Made by a program: the position numbers and the translations under genes
The notes under the pieces: model-generated
What the model was told of the DNA's origin: nothing
Seen by the model: the letters and a program-made list of their open reading frames with translations, nothing else
Databases searched by the model: none
Part shown: piece after piece, positions 8,304 to 17,065 of the stretch
How positions within the stretch are numbered: the first letter of the stretch is position 1
Layout of the letters: each line of letters begins with the position of its first letter
Assembly: GCA_007127745.1 (NCBI GenBank)
Contig: SKYV01000283.1
Location: 1-35,392 of the forward strand
Direction: 5' to 3'
Source of the DNA: Balneolaceae bacterium
GTDB lineage: Bacteria > Bacteroidota > Rhodothermia > Balneolales > Balneolaceae
Length of the DNA: 35,392 nucleotides

Positions 8304-9779
8304 ATGAAAAATTCCTCGCCCTTTTCCAGCATTACCCGCCAGGGGCTCACATATGATGATGTGTTACTGGTGCCGTCGTATTCAAAAATTCTGCCGCGTG
8401 ATGCTGATACAAAAGTTCAGCTCACGCCAGCGTTAACCCTCAATGTTCCCATTCTCAGTGCCGCAATGGATACGGTTTCGGAATACAGAATGGCCATTGC
8501 ACTTGCCCGGGAGGGGGGGATCGCGATGCTTCACAAAAACATGTCGATCGAAGATCAGGCCGAGCACGTTCGGCTGGTAAAACGAAGTGAAAGCGGCATG
8601 ATCGTGGATCCGGTCACGTTGCCGCCCGATGCCACTGTAAAAGACGCACGTACCCTGATGCGTAAACACAAAATCGGAGGAATTCCTATTGTTGAAGAGG
8701 GAAATCGTTTGATTGGAATTGTAACAAATCGTGATCTGCGTTTCGAACATTATGTGGACAAAAAGCTCGGAAACATCATGACGAGCAAGAACCTGATCAC
8801 TGCCGAAGAAAATACAACCCTTGAAGAAGCGGAAGAAATTCTTCAGGAATACAAAGTGGAAAAGCTGCCCATTGTAAATCAGGAAAGTATTTTGGTTGGC
8901 TTGATTACCTTTAAGGATATTGAGAAAAAAATGAATTTCCCCAACGCCTGTAAGGATGACATGGGCCGGTTACGGGTTGGAGCTGCCGTAGGGGTAACCC
9001 CGGATACCATGGAGCGGGTGGATGCGCTTGTGGAATCGGGAGTGGATATAGTTACTGTAGATACTGCCCATGGCCACTCTCAGGGTGTACTGAATATGGT
9101 GAAAACCATCAAATCAACGTATAAGGATTTGACGGTGGTTGGCGGGAACATAGCCACCCGTAATGCTGCCGAAGCTCTGGTTGAAGCCGGTGCCGATGTT
9201 TTAAAAATCGGTGTGGGTCCGGGATCAATTTGTACAACCCGGGTAGTGACCGGTGTGGGAGTACCTCAGCTCTCGGCTATTATGGAGATCGCTGAATTTG
9301 TAAAAGGAAAAAATATCGGATTGATTGCTGACGGAGGTATCAAGCAAACAGGAGATATTCCCAAAGCCATTGCGGGAGGAGCAGATGCCGTAATGATGGG
9401 ATCGATGTTTGCCGGTGTGGATGAGAGTCCCGGCGAAACGATTATTTACGAAGCAAGAAAATATAAATCGTACCGGGGAATGGGCAGTATGGGAGCGATG
9501 TCGAAAGGCTCAAAAGACCGATATTTCCAGGATGTTGAAGATGACCTTAAACTGGTGCCGGAAGGCATTGAGGGCAGGGTACCGTATAAGGGTACATTGA
9601 GCGAAGTGATCCATCAGATGGCCGGAGGTTTACGTGCAGCTATGGGATATGTAGGCGCAGCAACAATTCCTGACCTGAAAAAAGCTGAATTTGTTCAAAT
9701 ATCTGCTGCCAGTTACAAAGAAAACCATCCTCATTCAGTGCAAATTACAAAAGAAGCCCCGAACTATTCTGTATCCTGA
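8304..9779 (+). CDS. guaB: Inosine-5'-monophosphate dehydrogenase
   Basis: GuaB oxidises IMP to XMP with NAD+, the rate-limiting step towards GTP, as a cytoplasmic (beta/alpha)8-barrel enzyme with an inserted Bateman domain. In 491 residues, [13 protein letters not shown] opens the barrel. Two CBS repeats fill about residues 100-210 ([26 protein letters not shown]). The catalytic loop [17 protein letters not shown] carries Cys310, and the [20 protein letters not shown] and [10 protein letters not shown] flap segments follow. Length and motif order are standard for bacterial IMPDH with intact CBS domains, so allosteric control by adenine and guanine nucleotides is expected. The upstream gap holds a possible -7 box at 8268. 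Confidence 0.98.
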   Translation: MKNSSPFSSITRQGLTYDDVLLVPSYSKILPRDADTKVQLTPALTLNVPILSAAMDTVSEYRMAIALAREGGIAMLHKNMSIEDQAEHVRLVKRSESGMIVDPVTLPPDATVKDARTLMRKHKIGGIPIVEEGNRLIGIVTNRDLRFEHYVDKKLGNIMTSKNLITAEENTTLEEAEEILQEYKVEKLPIVNQESILVGLITFKDIEKKMNFPNACKDDMGRLRVGAAVGVTPDTMERVDALVESGVDIVTVDTAHGHSQGVLNMVKTIKSTYKDLTVVGGNIATRNAAEALVEAGADVLKIGVGPGSICTTRVVTGVGVPQLSAIMEIAEFVKGKNIGLIADGGIKQTGDIPKAIAGGADAVMMGSMFAGVDESPGETIIYEARKYKSYRGMGSMGAMSKGSKDRYFQDVEDDLKLVPEGIEGRVPYKGTLSEVIHQMAGGLRAAMGYVGAATIPDLKKAEFVQISAASYKENHPHSVQITKEAPNYSVS

Positions 9780-9862
9780 AAGTAGAAGGTTTACAATTCC
9801 GGAGAATTTAACTTAAAAAGATTCATTGCCAACTGATATTACATCGATGACCTGACATTTTT

Positions 9863-10708
9863 ATGTGGGAATTTTTAAAAAAAATATTTTCTGAAAACGA
9901 GGGTGAAGTTACCGTAATCGTACTTGATGAAAATGAACCCGACCTGACCAGCACATTCAAACTTAAATCGTTTGATGTGGTCAAGATCATTATAGGCGTT
10001 ACGCTGATATCAGTACTTCTGACGATTGCTATCTTTTTTATTACCCCGCTCAACTCAGTCTATCAGCAAAGACTGGACGATAATTTTCGAGATGAAGTAA
10101 TAGCCATAAATGAAAGAGTTCTGGCACTTCAGGACTCATTGATTGCACGGGAGGTTCAGTTAAATGATCTGAAAAATTTTGTAAGAACAGTGCCTGACAC
10201 TACTTTTGACGTGGATTCATATGCAATCCCTGGAAGAGCCTATACTGAACGTGACAACTTTTTTCAGCCGGGTGTTGCTTTTTCATACGAAATGCTGACC
10301 CGCAATAATATCATGAATGCATTACAGAGAGAAAGAAGAGCCGACTTTCCCACATCTTTTCCGGTGCCGGGAGCACTTACACAGGGTTTCTCGGAAGAAA
10401 TCGGCCATTATGGTATAGATATTGCCGCAACGAGTAATAGTGAATTTCGATCCATTGCAGACGGCGCTGTTATAAATACCAACTGGACCATAAATTATGG
10501 GTATGTGATCCAGGTGCAGCATGCCGATGGCGTTATGAGTGTGTATAAGCATGCATCGCAGTTGATAAAAGAAAAGGGAGATTATGTTCTCAGGGGAGAT
10601 ATTCTCGGATTAGTGGGAGACCGGGGAGTAATGAGTACAGGTTCGCATCTGCATGTTGAAATCTGGAAAAATGGTATTCCTCAAAATCCAATGCAATTTT
10701 TTAATTAA
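9863..10708 (+). CDS. M23-family peptidoglycan endopeptidase, membrane-anchored
   Basis: This 281-residue envelope protein has a short cytoplasmic N terminus, one transmembrane helix (about 38-62), a short coiled-coil stalk (about 65-108) and a periplasmic LytM/M23 domain from about 165. The zinc site is complete: H182 and D186 in GHYGIDIA, and H264 in SHLHVEIW, with H230 (VYKHASQL) and H262 as the catalytic histidines. It is therefore expected to cut peptidoglycan cross-bridges rather than act as an inactive activator. The next gene, 14 bases on, is a bactofilin. M23-bactofilin pairs are known in cell-shape control (for example Helicobacter Csd1/CcmA), so a joint role in local wall remodelling is inferred. 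Confidence 0.92.
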   Translation: MWEFLKKIFSENEGEVTVIVLDENEPDLTSTFKLKSFDVVKIIIGVTLISVLLTIAIFFITPLNSVYQQRLDDNFRDEVIAINERVLALQDSLIAREVQLNDLKNFVRTVPDTTFDVDSYAIPGRAYTERDNFFQPGVAFSYEMLTRNNIMNALQRERRADFPTSFPVPGALTQGFSEEIGHYGIDIAATSNSEFRSIADGAVINTNWTINYGYVIQVQHADGVMSVYKHASQLIKEKGDYVLRGDILGLVGDRGVMSTGSHLHVEIWKNGIPQNPMQFFN

Positions 10709-10722
10709 CAGCAAATGATAAT

Positions 10723-11154
10723 ATGTTCAATAAAAAAAGCTCAAAAATGACAAACGGAACAGCTCAGAAATCTCCTTCACTAAACATGATCAGTGAAGGA
10801 ACAAGAATTAAGGGGACAATCAGTTCAGAAAACGACATTCGTATTGCCGGAAGGGTAGATGGCGAAGCACTCTGCAAAGGCAAACTGATTGTTACCTCAA
10901 CAGCCCGTGTGGATGGAAATGTGATTGCAACTGATGCGGATATAGCAGGAACCATTGATGGAACCTTGAAAATCACCAAAAAACTGACGCTTCGGCAAGC
11001 TGCCAAAGTTGGCGGAGACATTTACACAAAAGTGCTCGTGGTGGAAGAAGGAGCACAGCTTAACGGAAGTTGCAGAATGGGAACGCTTGATGGTTCGCTG
11101 GACGAGCTTACAGACGCTGAATTTGCCGAAGAAACCCGCAAAAATGAGAGTTAA
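10723..11154 (+). CDS. Bactofilin (polymer-forming cytoskeletal protein)
   Basis: Bactofilins polymerise without nucleotide into filaments of stacked right-handed beta-helices at the inner membrane, and position wall enzymes. The 143 residues have a disordered N terminus (about 1-25) and a bactofilin core of short repeats about 17-18 residues apart: ISEGTRIKGTISSENDIRI, GRVDGEALCKGKLIV, ARVDGNVIATDADIAG, GTLKITKKLTLRQAAKV and VLVVEEGAQLNGSCRMG. An acidic tail closes it. It sits directly between the M23 peptidase and atpZ, with 5 bases to the latter's TTG, so it is probably co-transcribed with the ATP synthase genes. The same arrangement is, to my recollection, common in Bacteroidota and relatives. 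Confidence 0.93.
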   Translation: MFNKKSSKMTNGTAQKSPSLNMISEGTRIKGTISSENDIRIAGRVDGEALCKGKLIVTSTARVDGNVIATDADIAGTIDGTLKITKKLTLRQAAKVGGDIYTKVLVVEEGAQLNGSCRMGTLDGSLDELTDAEFAEETRKNES

Positions 11155-11159
11155 AACGA

Positions 11160-11384
11160 TTGTTGCAAGATCCTGATTTTAAAAAGTATGCTGAATATCT
11201 GGGGCTGGGAGCTGAAATTGCTGTTGCACTGTGTGTGCCCATTTTTCTTGGTTATTGGCTCGATTTGCGATGGGATACCTCTCCATGGTTATTACTGGCA
11301 GGCATTTTATTAGGAATTGGCATACTAATTGGGATCTTTGCAAGAGTTATAAAAAACGTGAGTAATTTGAACAAGCGAAAGTAG
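11160..11384 (+). CDS. atpZ: AtpZ/AtpI-family small membrane protein
   Basis: This 74-residue protein has two transmembrane helices (about 15-32 and 42-64) joined by the GYWLDLRWDTSPW loop, the typical form of AtpZ. AtpZ lies at the head of F-type ATP synthase operons and is reported to help c-ring assembly or to carry Mg2+/Ca2+. It directly precedes a second small membrane protein and atpB. The start is one of two tandem TTG codons (11160 or 11163), about 9 bases after a GAGAG that could serve as a ribosome site. There is no ATG in a better place. Confidence 0.85.
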   Translation: MLQDPDFKKYAEYLGLGAEIAVALCVPIFLGYWLDLRWDTSPWLLLAGILLGIGILIGIFARVIKNVSNLNKRK

Positions 11385-11390
11385 AAGAGA

Positions 11391-11768
11391 GTGAAAAGCT
11401 GGTTTTCTGAATCAAACCGAAAAATTGTCATCGGGATTGTGGCCTATGCAGTGTTTAGTTTGATTTTGGCCTACTCTATTCCAGAGGTGTCAATATATTC
11501 GTGGGTAACCGGCCATCTTCTTGGCCTGTTTGCTGTACTATTTCATCTGTTGAGCTCAAGTTATTCAGGGAAAAAGAGCGGGAAAAAATTTTTGAAAACC
11601 TATTTCTGGAGTTTGTTTTTGAGGTTTTTGGTAGTATGTATTCTATTTGCTTTGATCATAATCTGGACAAATATTGAAGAAATTAGTTTTACATTTAGCT
11701 TTGTTATTTCTTACCTTTATCATTCTGTAATTGAAGTGGTTTTATTAAACAAAAAACTTTCAGACTAA
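11391..11768 (+). CDS. AtpI-like four-helix membrane protein
   Basis: This is a 125-residue hydrophobic protein with four predicted transmembrane helices (about 11-29, 37-54, 66-89 and 98-118) separated by a basic loop (SGKKSGKKFLK). Size, helix number and position just before atpB match the ATP synthase I-type protein, which assists assembly of the c ring in other bacteria. Sequence identity to the family is not obvious by eye, so the assignment rests mainly on context. The start is GTG at 11391, six bases after the atpZ stop. Confidence 0.7.
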   Translation: MKSWFSESNRKIVIGIVAYAVFSLILAYSIPEVSIYSWVTGHLLGLFAVLFHLLSSSYSGKKSGKKFLKTYFWSLFLRFLVVCILFALIIIWTNIEEISFTFSFVISYLYHSVIEVVLLNKKLSD

Positions 11769-11791
11769 CCGAGTCGAAACAGAAATTCAGC

Positions 11792-12856
11792 ATGATAATT
11801 GAAGTGCGCCGGGCAATTGCTTCCCTTGTTATATTAATGGTTTTTAGCCCTGCATTGTTGGCCGAAAATGCTGATGCACAACAGGATGGCGCCCCTATTG
11901 ATGTTATGGGGAAGGTTACAAATCATGACTATTTTGAGCTACCCTGGGGCAAAGTTTACCTTCCGAGAATTTTATATTCAGGTGGTGAGATGTATTTCTA
12001 TTCCAGTACGGAACGAGCCCTTGAATCTGGTGAGTTTATTGCAGAAGAAGGGGCCGGGCTTGTGCGGTATGACGGGGAGCCGATTACGATGGATTTGTCC
12101 ATCACTTCACACCTTATTTATGTCTGGTTCAGTTTGATCGTTACATTTATCATAACATTTCTGGCCGGGCGAAAATATAAGAGGGGAATCGGAAGGGATA
12201 TTGAACCTAAAGGCGCACTTTTGAATATGTTCGAGGCACTTTTTGTTTTTATCAGAGACCAGATTGCCAAAGAGTTTATTCAGGAGGATAAGTATGAAAA
12301 ATTTGTCCCGTATCTTTATACCATTTTTCTGGCCATTACCCTAATGAACCTGTTTGGCCTGCTTCCCTGGGCTGCAGCAGCAACTGCAAACCTTACAGTT
12401 ACTGCCACCCTCGCATTTATCACATTTTTAGTAACGCAGGTTAGCGGAAGCAAAGACCACTGGAGGCATGTTTTTGCTTTTCCCGGAGTGCCAAAATGGG
12501 CGCTGATTATACTCACCCCTGTTGAAATTTTAGGGCTGTTCACCAAGCCATTTGCACTGGCCATTCGTCTTTTTGCCAATATGCTTTCCGGAAAAATCAT
12601 GATTGTCTGTATTCTTGGGCTGATATTTGTCTTTACGGAACTATTTGGAGCCGCAATTGGGGTGGCTTCTGGAATATTCTGGGTATTATTAACCGTGGCA
12701 CTTTATTTTCTGAAAGCATTAGTTGCTCTAATTCAGGCTTATGTGTTTACCCTCTTATCGGGTGTATTTATAGGGATGGCCGTAGAAGAGCACCATCACG
12801 AACATGAAGAAACGTCTGTTGCTCATGCTCCGGACGTTGCAACACAGCATAACTAA
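11792..12856 (+). CDS. atpB: F1Fo-ATP synthase subunit a
   Basis: Subunit a forms the proton half-channels next to the c ring in the inner membrane. The 354 residues are longer than the roughly 270 of E. coli. An N-terminal hydrophobic segment followed by ALLAENADAQ looks like a cleavable signal peptide, and a soluble stretch of about 75 residues precedes the first core helix near 108-124. This extended form is common in Bacteroidota relatives. Core motifs are LMNLFGLLPW and PVEILGLFTKPFALAIRLFANM, with the essential arginine at R259. A histidine-rich tail (EEHHHEHEE) closes the protein. atpE starts 26 bases downstream. Confidence 0.95.
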   Translation: MIIEVRRAIASLVILMVFSPALLAENADAQQDGAPIDVMGKVTNHDYFELPWGKVYLPRILYSGGEMYFYSSTERALESGEFIAEEGAGLVRYDGEPITMDLSITSHLIYVWFSLIVTFIITFLAGRKYKRGIGRDIEPKGALLNMFEALFVFIRDQIAKEFIQEDKYEKFVPYLYTIFLAITLMNLFGLLPWAAAATANLTVTATLAFITFLVTQVSGSKDHWRHVFAFPGVPKWALIILTPVEILGLFTKPFALAIRLFANMLSGKIMIVCILGLIFVFTELFGAAIGVASGIFWVLLTVALYFLKALVALIQAYVFTLLSGVFIGMAVEEHHHEHEETSVAHAPDVATQHN

Positions 12857-12881
12857 ACAAAAACTAAACAATAGGTATATT

Positions 12882-13103
12882 ATGAGTTACATAGCAGCAG
12901 GATTTGGCGCTGGTATCATTGCACTTGCAGCGGCATTTGGTATCGGAATGATCGGAAAAAGTGCAACAGAAAGCATTGCAAGACAACCTGAAGCAGCCGG
13001 AGATATTCGTGGAGCAATGCTTCTGACCGCCGTTTTTATTGAAGGTGTAGCCCTTATCGGAGCGATTGTTTGTATTATTCTTGCCCTTGGCATTGGCCAA
13101 TAA
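12882..13103 (+). CDS. atpE: F1Fo-ATP synthase subunit c
   Basis: The c subunit forms the rotating ring. Its 73 residues fold as a helical hairpin with the polar loop ARQPEAAGDIRG (33-44) that contacts gamma and epsilon. Glu54 in VFIEGVALIG is the ion-binding carboxylate. Position 21, where sodium-type rings such as Ilyobacter have glutamine in helix 1, is isoleucine here, and the residue after Glu54 is glycine. A proton-driven ring is therefore inferred. The frame is open further upstream to 12804 inside atpB, but the ATG at 12882 gives the family-standard N terminus. Confidence 0.96.
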   Translation: MSYIAAGFGAGIIALAAAFGIGMIGKSATESIARQPEAAGDIRGAMLLTAVFIEGVALIGAIVCIILALGIGQ

Positions 13104-13117
13104 GATAGGAGAGCTCT

Positions 13118-13630
13118 ATGCTTTATTTCCTAAACGGAGGCCTGCTCGCTTTTGATACGGGCTTTGGCTTTTGGGTGTTTATCACCACACTCATCTTTCT
13201 TTATGCGATGAATAAGTGGCTTGTGCCGCCTATCATGAATGCATTAAAAGAGAGAGAAGAACGCATACGCGATTCTATGGAGTCGGCTGAAAAAGCCCTT
13301 GCCAAAGCAGAAGAAATTTCGCGCGACAATGAAAAAGCTTTGAAAGAAGCTGAAGTTGCGGCTCAAAGAGTCCGAAAGGAAGCTCTGGAAGATGCAGAGT
13401 TGTTACGTGCGGAGAGGGTGGAAAAAGCGAAAAAGGAGGCGGAAAAATTGCTTGAAGATGCACGGCTCAAAATTGAACAGGAGAAGAAAAGTGCGTTGAA
13501 TGAGCTGAGAAATCAGGTAGCTGAATTGGCCGTAGAGTCGGCAGCTATCATAATTAAATCGGAACTTGATAAAGAAAAAAGCCAGCATTTGGTTGACTCT
13601 TTTATAAAAGATCTGTCTAAGAAAAACTAA
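13118..13630 (+). CDS. atpF: F1Fo-ATP synthase subunit b
   Basis: Subunit b is the peripheral stalk. The 170 residues begin with one membrane helix (about 12-32, ending in NKWLVPPIM) and continue as a long charged coiled coil rich in Ala, Glu and Lys (about 40-140). A C-terminal part contacts delta. One copy is present, so the stalk is presumably a b2 homodimer. An AGGAG sequence at 13107-13111, six bases before the ATG, is one of the clearest Shine-Dalgarno sites in the window and supports this start. Confidence 0.95.
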   Translation: MLYFLNGGLLAFDTGFGFWVFITTLIFLYAMNKWLVPPIMNALKEREERIRDSMESAEKALAKAEEISRDNEKALKEAEVAAQRVRKEALEDAELLRAERVEKAKKEAEKLLEDARLKIEQEKKSALNELRNQVAELAVESAAIIIKSELDKEKSQHLVDSFIKDLSKKN

Positions 13631-13631
13631 A

Positions 13632-14174
13632 ATGAGTTCATCAGCAGCAAGACGATATGCAAATGCTTTTCTGCAAACGGCCATTGAAGCCGGAAAGCTT
13701 GAAAAAGCTAGGGAAGACATTCTTACCCTCAGAGAGGCATTTCTGTCAACCAGAGAATTACAGCTTTTTCTGAAAAGCCCGATTGTAAACAAAGCTCAAA
13801 AACAAGCCGCAATTTCTTCCATTTTTGAAGATAAAGTTGATCCGCTTACTTTCAGGCTGTTAAATCTTCTGTTAAAAAAAAACAGAGAAGAGCTGATCGA
13901 AGATATATCCAGGGAGTTTTTACTCATTTATAACGTTCATCACGGAATTGTTGATGTTGAAGTCACGTCTGCTTCAAAAATCAATAAACAGCAGATGATA
14001 GCCCTGGTAAAACAACTTGAATCAACAACCGGAAAAACTGTGAACGTCAAGCCGGTCTTAAATAAAGAACTGATTGGCGGGTTGATGATTCGCATCGATG
14101 ATACAGTAATTGATGGAACAGTCAAATATAAATTAAATCAACTGAAGGACAGACTAACTTCCGTTGTTGTTTAA
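13632..14174 (+). CDS. atpH: F1Fo-ATP synthase subunit delta
   Basis: The delta subunit (OSCP homologue) links the b stalk to the top of F1. The 180 residues show the family N terminus ARRYANAFLQTAIEAGKLEKA, the central FRLLNLLLKKNREELI helix, and the conserved C-terminal signature NKELIGGLMIRIDDTVIDG. It starts one base after the atpF stop and ends 21 bases before atpA, so it sits in the middle of a tightly packed unit. Confidence 0.96.
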   Translation: MSSSAARRYANAFLQTAIEAGKLEKAREDILTLREAFLSTRELQLFLKSPIVNKAQKQAAISSIFEDKVDPLTFRLLNLLLKKNREELIEDISREFLLIYNVHHGIVDVEVTSASKINKQQMIALVKQLESTTGKTVNVKPVLNKELIGGLMIRIDDTVIDGTVKYKLNQLKDRLTSVVV

Positions 14175-14195
14175 TATAAATTAGTAGGAAACATA

Positions 14196-15815
14196 ATGAG
14201 TCAAGTCAGACCTGACGAAATTACCGCAATTTTAAAAAAACAACTCTCCGGTTTTGATGGAGATGCCGATGTATATGATGTAGGTACCGTACTTATTGTA
14301 GGGGATGGTATTGCACGAGTGCACGGCCTTTCAAATGTTCAGGCAGGTGAGCTTGTTGAACTTCCCGAATCTGTCGATAAGGACGGCAAGCCGGTTCGCG
14401 GTATGGTTCTCAACCTTGAAGAAGATAATGTGGGAATTGTGCTTTTTGGTTCGTCCGACCTTGTAAAGGAAGGACATATCGTTAAACGAACCAAAAGTAT
14501 TGCTTCACTCCAGGTGGGTGAAGGTCTTTTGGGACGTGTGATTGACCCACTTGGACGACCGATTGACGGCAAAGGCGGTGTTACCGGAGACACAATCGAA
14601 CTACCACTTGAACGGAAAGCTCCGGGCGTAATTTACCGGCAACCTGTAAACGAGCCGCTTCAAACGGGTATTAAAGCAATCGACTCACTCATCCCGATTG
14701 GCCGCGGACAGAGGGAACTCGTGATCGGAGATCGTCAAACCGGAAAAACAGCGGTATTGCTCGATACCATTATCAACCAGAAGAATACCCAGGATACCGA
14801 TAAACCCGTGCACTGTATTTATGTTGCGGTTGGTCAAAAAGGGTCAACCGTGGCTTCGATTGTAAAAACTCTGGATGAACACGATGCATTGAGTCATACC
14901 ACCATCGTTTCGGCTCCGGCAAGTACAACGGCACCAATGCGTTATATTGCTCCATTTGCAGGTGCTGCTATTGGTGAATATTTCAGAGATACAGGTCGGC
15001 ACGCTCTCGTTATTTTTGATGATCTCTCCAAACAGGCCGTTGCATACCGAGAACTGTCACTTCTTTTGAGAAGACCACCGGGCCGTGAAGCATATCCCGG
15101 AGATGTTTTCTATCTGCACAGCCGCCTGCTCGAGAGGGCTGCAAAGATTATCGAAAATGATAATGTGGCAAAAATGATGAATAACATTCCGGAACAGCTT
15201 GCGCCGATGGTAAAAGGAGGGGGATCCATGACGGCACTTCCAGTAATTGAAACACAGGCCGGAGACGTTTCTGCCTATATACCTACAAACGTTATCTCTA
15301 TTACTGACGGCCAGATTTTCCTGGATACCGATCTGTTTAATTCCGGAATCAGACCGGCCATTGATGTTGGTATTTCAGTATCGCGGGTGGGTGGATCTGC
15401 ACAGGTTAAATCCATGAAAAAACTTTCCGGTACTCTTAAGCTCGATCTTGCTCAGTATCGCGAACTGGAAGCATTCTCGAAATTTGGATCAGACCTTGAC
15501 GCGGCCACTCAGCGACAGCTTAAGCGTGGTGAGCGTACTGTTGAGCTTATGAAACAGGGTGAGTATAAACCTCTGCCGATTGAACATCAGATTCCATTGC
15601 TGAAAGTCAACAACGAAGGTTTATTCGACAGGCTGCCGATTGATAAAATTCAGGAGTTCGAAAATATGTTCCTGGAAACCATCAGTGCCAAATTTACAGT
15701 AAAATTGAAGGAACTGGCTGATACAGGAGTACTTAACGATGAGTTCGGGAATGAACTTGTTGAGACAGCCAAAAATACAATTGATCAACTGTTAGCATCA
15801 TCCGAGGCCTCTTAA
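14196..15815 (+). CDS. atpA: F1Fo-ATP synthase subunit alpha
   Basis: The alpha subunit carries the non-catalytic nucleotide sites of the F1 hexamer. The 539 residues show the N-terminal DELSEIT-like segment ([13 protein letters not shown]), the beta-barrel, the Walker A motif GDRQTGKTA at 178-186, [14 protein letters not shown], and the [10 protein letters not shown] loop with the arginine finger that completes the beta catalytic site. It is somewhat longer than E. coli AtpA (513). The partner beta subunit gene (atpD) is not in this window. An AGGAA sequence a few bases upstream supports the start. Confidence 0.98.
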   Translation: MSQVRPDEITAILKKQLSGFDGDADVYDVGTVLIVGDGIARVHGLSNVQAGELVELPESVDKDGKPVRGMVLNLEEDNVGIVLFGSSDLVKEGHIVKRTKSIASLQVGEGLLGRVIDPLGRPIDGKGGVTGDTIELPLERKAPGVIYRQPVNEPLQTGIKAIDSLIPIGRGQRELVIGDRQTGKTAVLLDTIINQKNTQDTDKPVHCIYVAVGQKGSTVASIVKTLDEHDALSHTTIVSAPASTTAPMRYIAPFAGAAIGEYFRDTGRHALVIFDDLSKQAVAYRELSLLLRRPPGREAYPGDVFYLHSRLLERAAKIIENDNVAKMMNNIPEQLAPMVKGGGSMTALPVIETQAGDVSAYIPTNVISITDGQIFLDTDLFNSGIRPAIDVGISVSRVGGSAQVKSMKKLSGTLKLDLAQYRELEAFSKFGSDLDAATQRQLKRGERTVELMKQGEYKPLPIEHQIPLLKVNNEGLFDRLPIDKIQEFENMFLETISAKFTVKLKELADTGVLNDEFGNELVETAKNTIDQLLASSEAS

Positions 15816-15816
15816 T

Positions 15817-16710
15817 ATGGCGAACCTTCGCGACATACGAACCCGGATAACCTCCATCAAAAACACGCAGCAGATTACCAAAGCGATGAAGATGGTAGCT
15901 GCCGCCAAGCTGAGAAAAGCACAGCAGCGAATGGAGTCAACCCGACCGTACGCAAAGAAGATGCAGGATGTTGTGTCAAGGCTGGTCTCTGTAAGTGATG
16001 TAGAGAATAAATTGTTGCGTAAGCCTGGAGAAACATCCAGGGCACTCATGATTGTGATTGGTTCAGATCGGGGCCTCTGCGGGGGATTCAACAACAACCT
16101 GTTTCGTTATATAGAAACTTATATTTCTGATGAGCTTCTGCAGCTTTGGGAAGAAGGTAAACTCGATTTAATCACAATCGGCCGCAAAGCAGATGGTTAT
16201 TTCAAAAAGCGAAAATATCAGGTTGTTGATTCACACACCGGTTTTTTTGATGACCTGAATTACGAGAACACTTCTGAAATAATGAAGGAAGCAATTCAGA
16301 AATTTGAAGATGCTGAATATGACAAGGTGTTTATTGCATTTAATGAATTTAAAACCGTGATTACACAAAACAGGCAGGTTACTGAAATTTTGCCGGTTAA
16401 AACGGAATCGATGGATAGCCCTTCTGATGATCTTATATCAGATTTTCTTGATTATATCTATGAACCTGATTCAACTTCAATTTTGGATGAAATGTTACCG
16501 GTTCATTTGAAAATGCAGCTTTGGCGTGCAGTACTTGAATCGAATGCATCCGAGCAGGGAGCAAGAATGGCCGCTATGGATAATGCAACAGAAAATGCAA
16601 AAGAACTCGAGCAGGAACTCAGATTGAAGTACAATCAGGCGAGACAAAGTGCTATTACAACCGAAATTTCGGAAATTGTATCCGGTGCTGTTGCACTCGA
16701 AGATTCCTGA
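15817..16710 (+). CDS. atpG: F1Fo-ATP synthase subunit gamma
   Basis: Gamma is the central rotor shaft. The 297 residues begin with MANLRDIRTRITSIKNTQQI, the hallmark N-terminal coiled-coil helix with TKAMKMVAAAKLRKAQ. The globular Rossmann-like middle contains IGSDRGLCGGFNN, and the C-terminal helix has the SEQGARMAAMDNATENA motif. It starts one base after atpA. It is the last gene of the cluster; no atpD or atpC follows, only 172 bases and then a tRNA gene, so the catalytic beta and epsilon genes must be elsewhere. Confidence 0.97.
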   Translation: MANLRDIRTRITSIKNTQQITKAMKMVAAAKLRKAQQRMESTRPYAKKMQDVVSRLVSVSDVENKLLRKPGETSRALMIVIGSDRGLCGGFNNNLFRYIETYISDELLQLWEEGKLDLITIGRKADGYFKKRKYQVVDSHTGFFDDLNYENTSEIMKEAIQKFEDAEYDKVFIAFNEFKTVITQNRQVTEILPVKTESMDSPSDDLISDFLDYIYEPDSTSILDEMLPVHLKMQLWRAVLESNASEQGARMAAMDNATENAKELEQELRLKYNQARQSAITTEISEIVSGAVALEDS

Positions 16711-16867
16711 TTGCCCGGCAAGATCAATATTCTAAGCTGCAATTTTTATTTTTTGAGTAGTACTTGAGTCTGATAATTCTTATTTTTTAAAGCTGTGAAT
16801 TAAAGGTTTCATCAGATAGTTTTGGCTGGATCAAGAACTTGAAACAGTGAAAAACTTCAGAATAATT

Positions 16868-16875
16868 TACATTTG
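16868..16875 (+). promoter_or_regulatory. Bacteroidota-type -7 box for tRNA-Ser
   Basis: TACATTTG matches TAnnTTTG at every fixed position and ends 7 bases before the tRNA 5' end. The best -33 candidate is the TTG at 16839-16841, giving a spacer of 26 bases, slightly long. Its place just before a stable RNA gene makes it the most convincing promoter element in the window. Confidence 0.55.
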
Positions 16876-16882
16876 ACAATTT

Positions 16883-16969
16883 GGAGGGATGGCAGAGTGG
16901 TCGAATGCGGCGGTCTTGAAAACCGTTGAGGCTTCACGGTCTCCGGGGGTTCGAATCCCTCTCCCTCCG
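16883..16969 (+). tRNA. tRNA-Ser (anticodon UGA)
   Basis: This 87-base gene folds as a class II tRNA. The 7-bp acceptor stem is GGAGGGA with TCCCTCC, and the discriminator is G16969, as expected for serine. The D arm carries GGCAGAGTGGTCGAATGC. The anticodon loop CTTGAAA gives anticodon TGA, which reads UCA and related serine codons. A long variable arm of serine type follows, with the T arm GGGGGTTCGAATCCCTC. The 3' CCA is not encoded. The gene stands alone between the ATP synthase genes and the TolC gene, with a promoter-like box before it and a terminator 5 bases after it. Confidence 0.97.
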
Positions 16970-16973
16970 CTTT

Positions 16974-17006
16974 AAAAGCCTCAACTTTGGTTGGGGCTTT
17001 TCTTTT
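16974..17006 (+). terminator. Rho-independent terminator after tRNA-Ser
   Basis: AAAAGCCTCAAC (16974-16985) pairs with GTTGGGGCTTTT (16990-17001), 12 bp with one G-T wobble and a 4-base loop, and runs into a T-rich tail (TTTTCTTTT). It ends the tRNA transcript and separates it from the TolC gene. Confidence 0.92.
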
Positions 17007-17065
17007 AAATATTCATGTGATTTATTCGTTTAAGCCATATTAATAATTAATCACAACTTACTGTA

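Noticed and set aside
12804-13103. Longer 99-residue version of subunit c
   Set aside because: The extra N terminus reads through the end of atpB in another frame and has no counterpart in subunit c. The ATG at 12882 gives the standard protein.
16740-16795. Two T-rich runs after atpG, TTATTTTTT twice, as a possible terminator
   Set aside because: No stem is found before either T run, so I did not call an intrinsic terminator.
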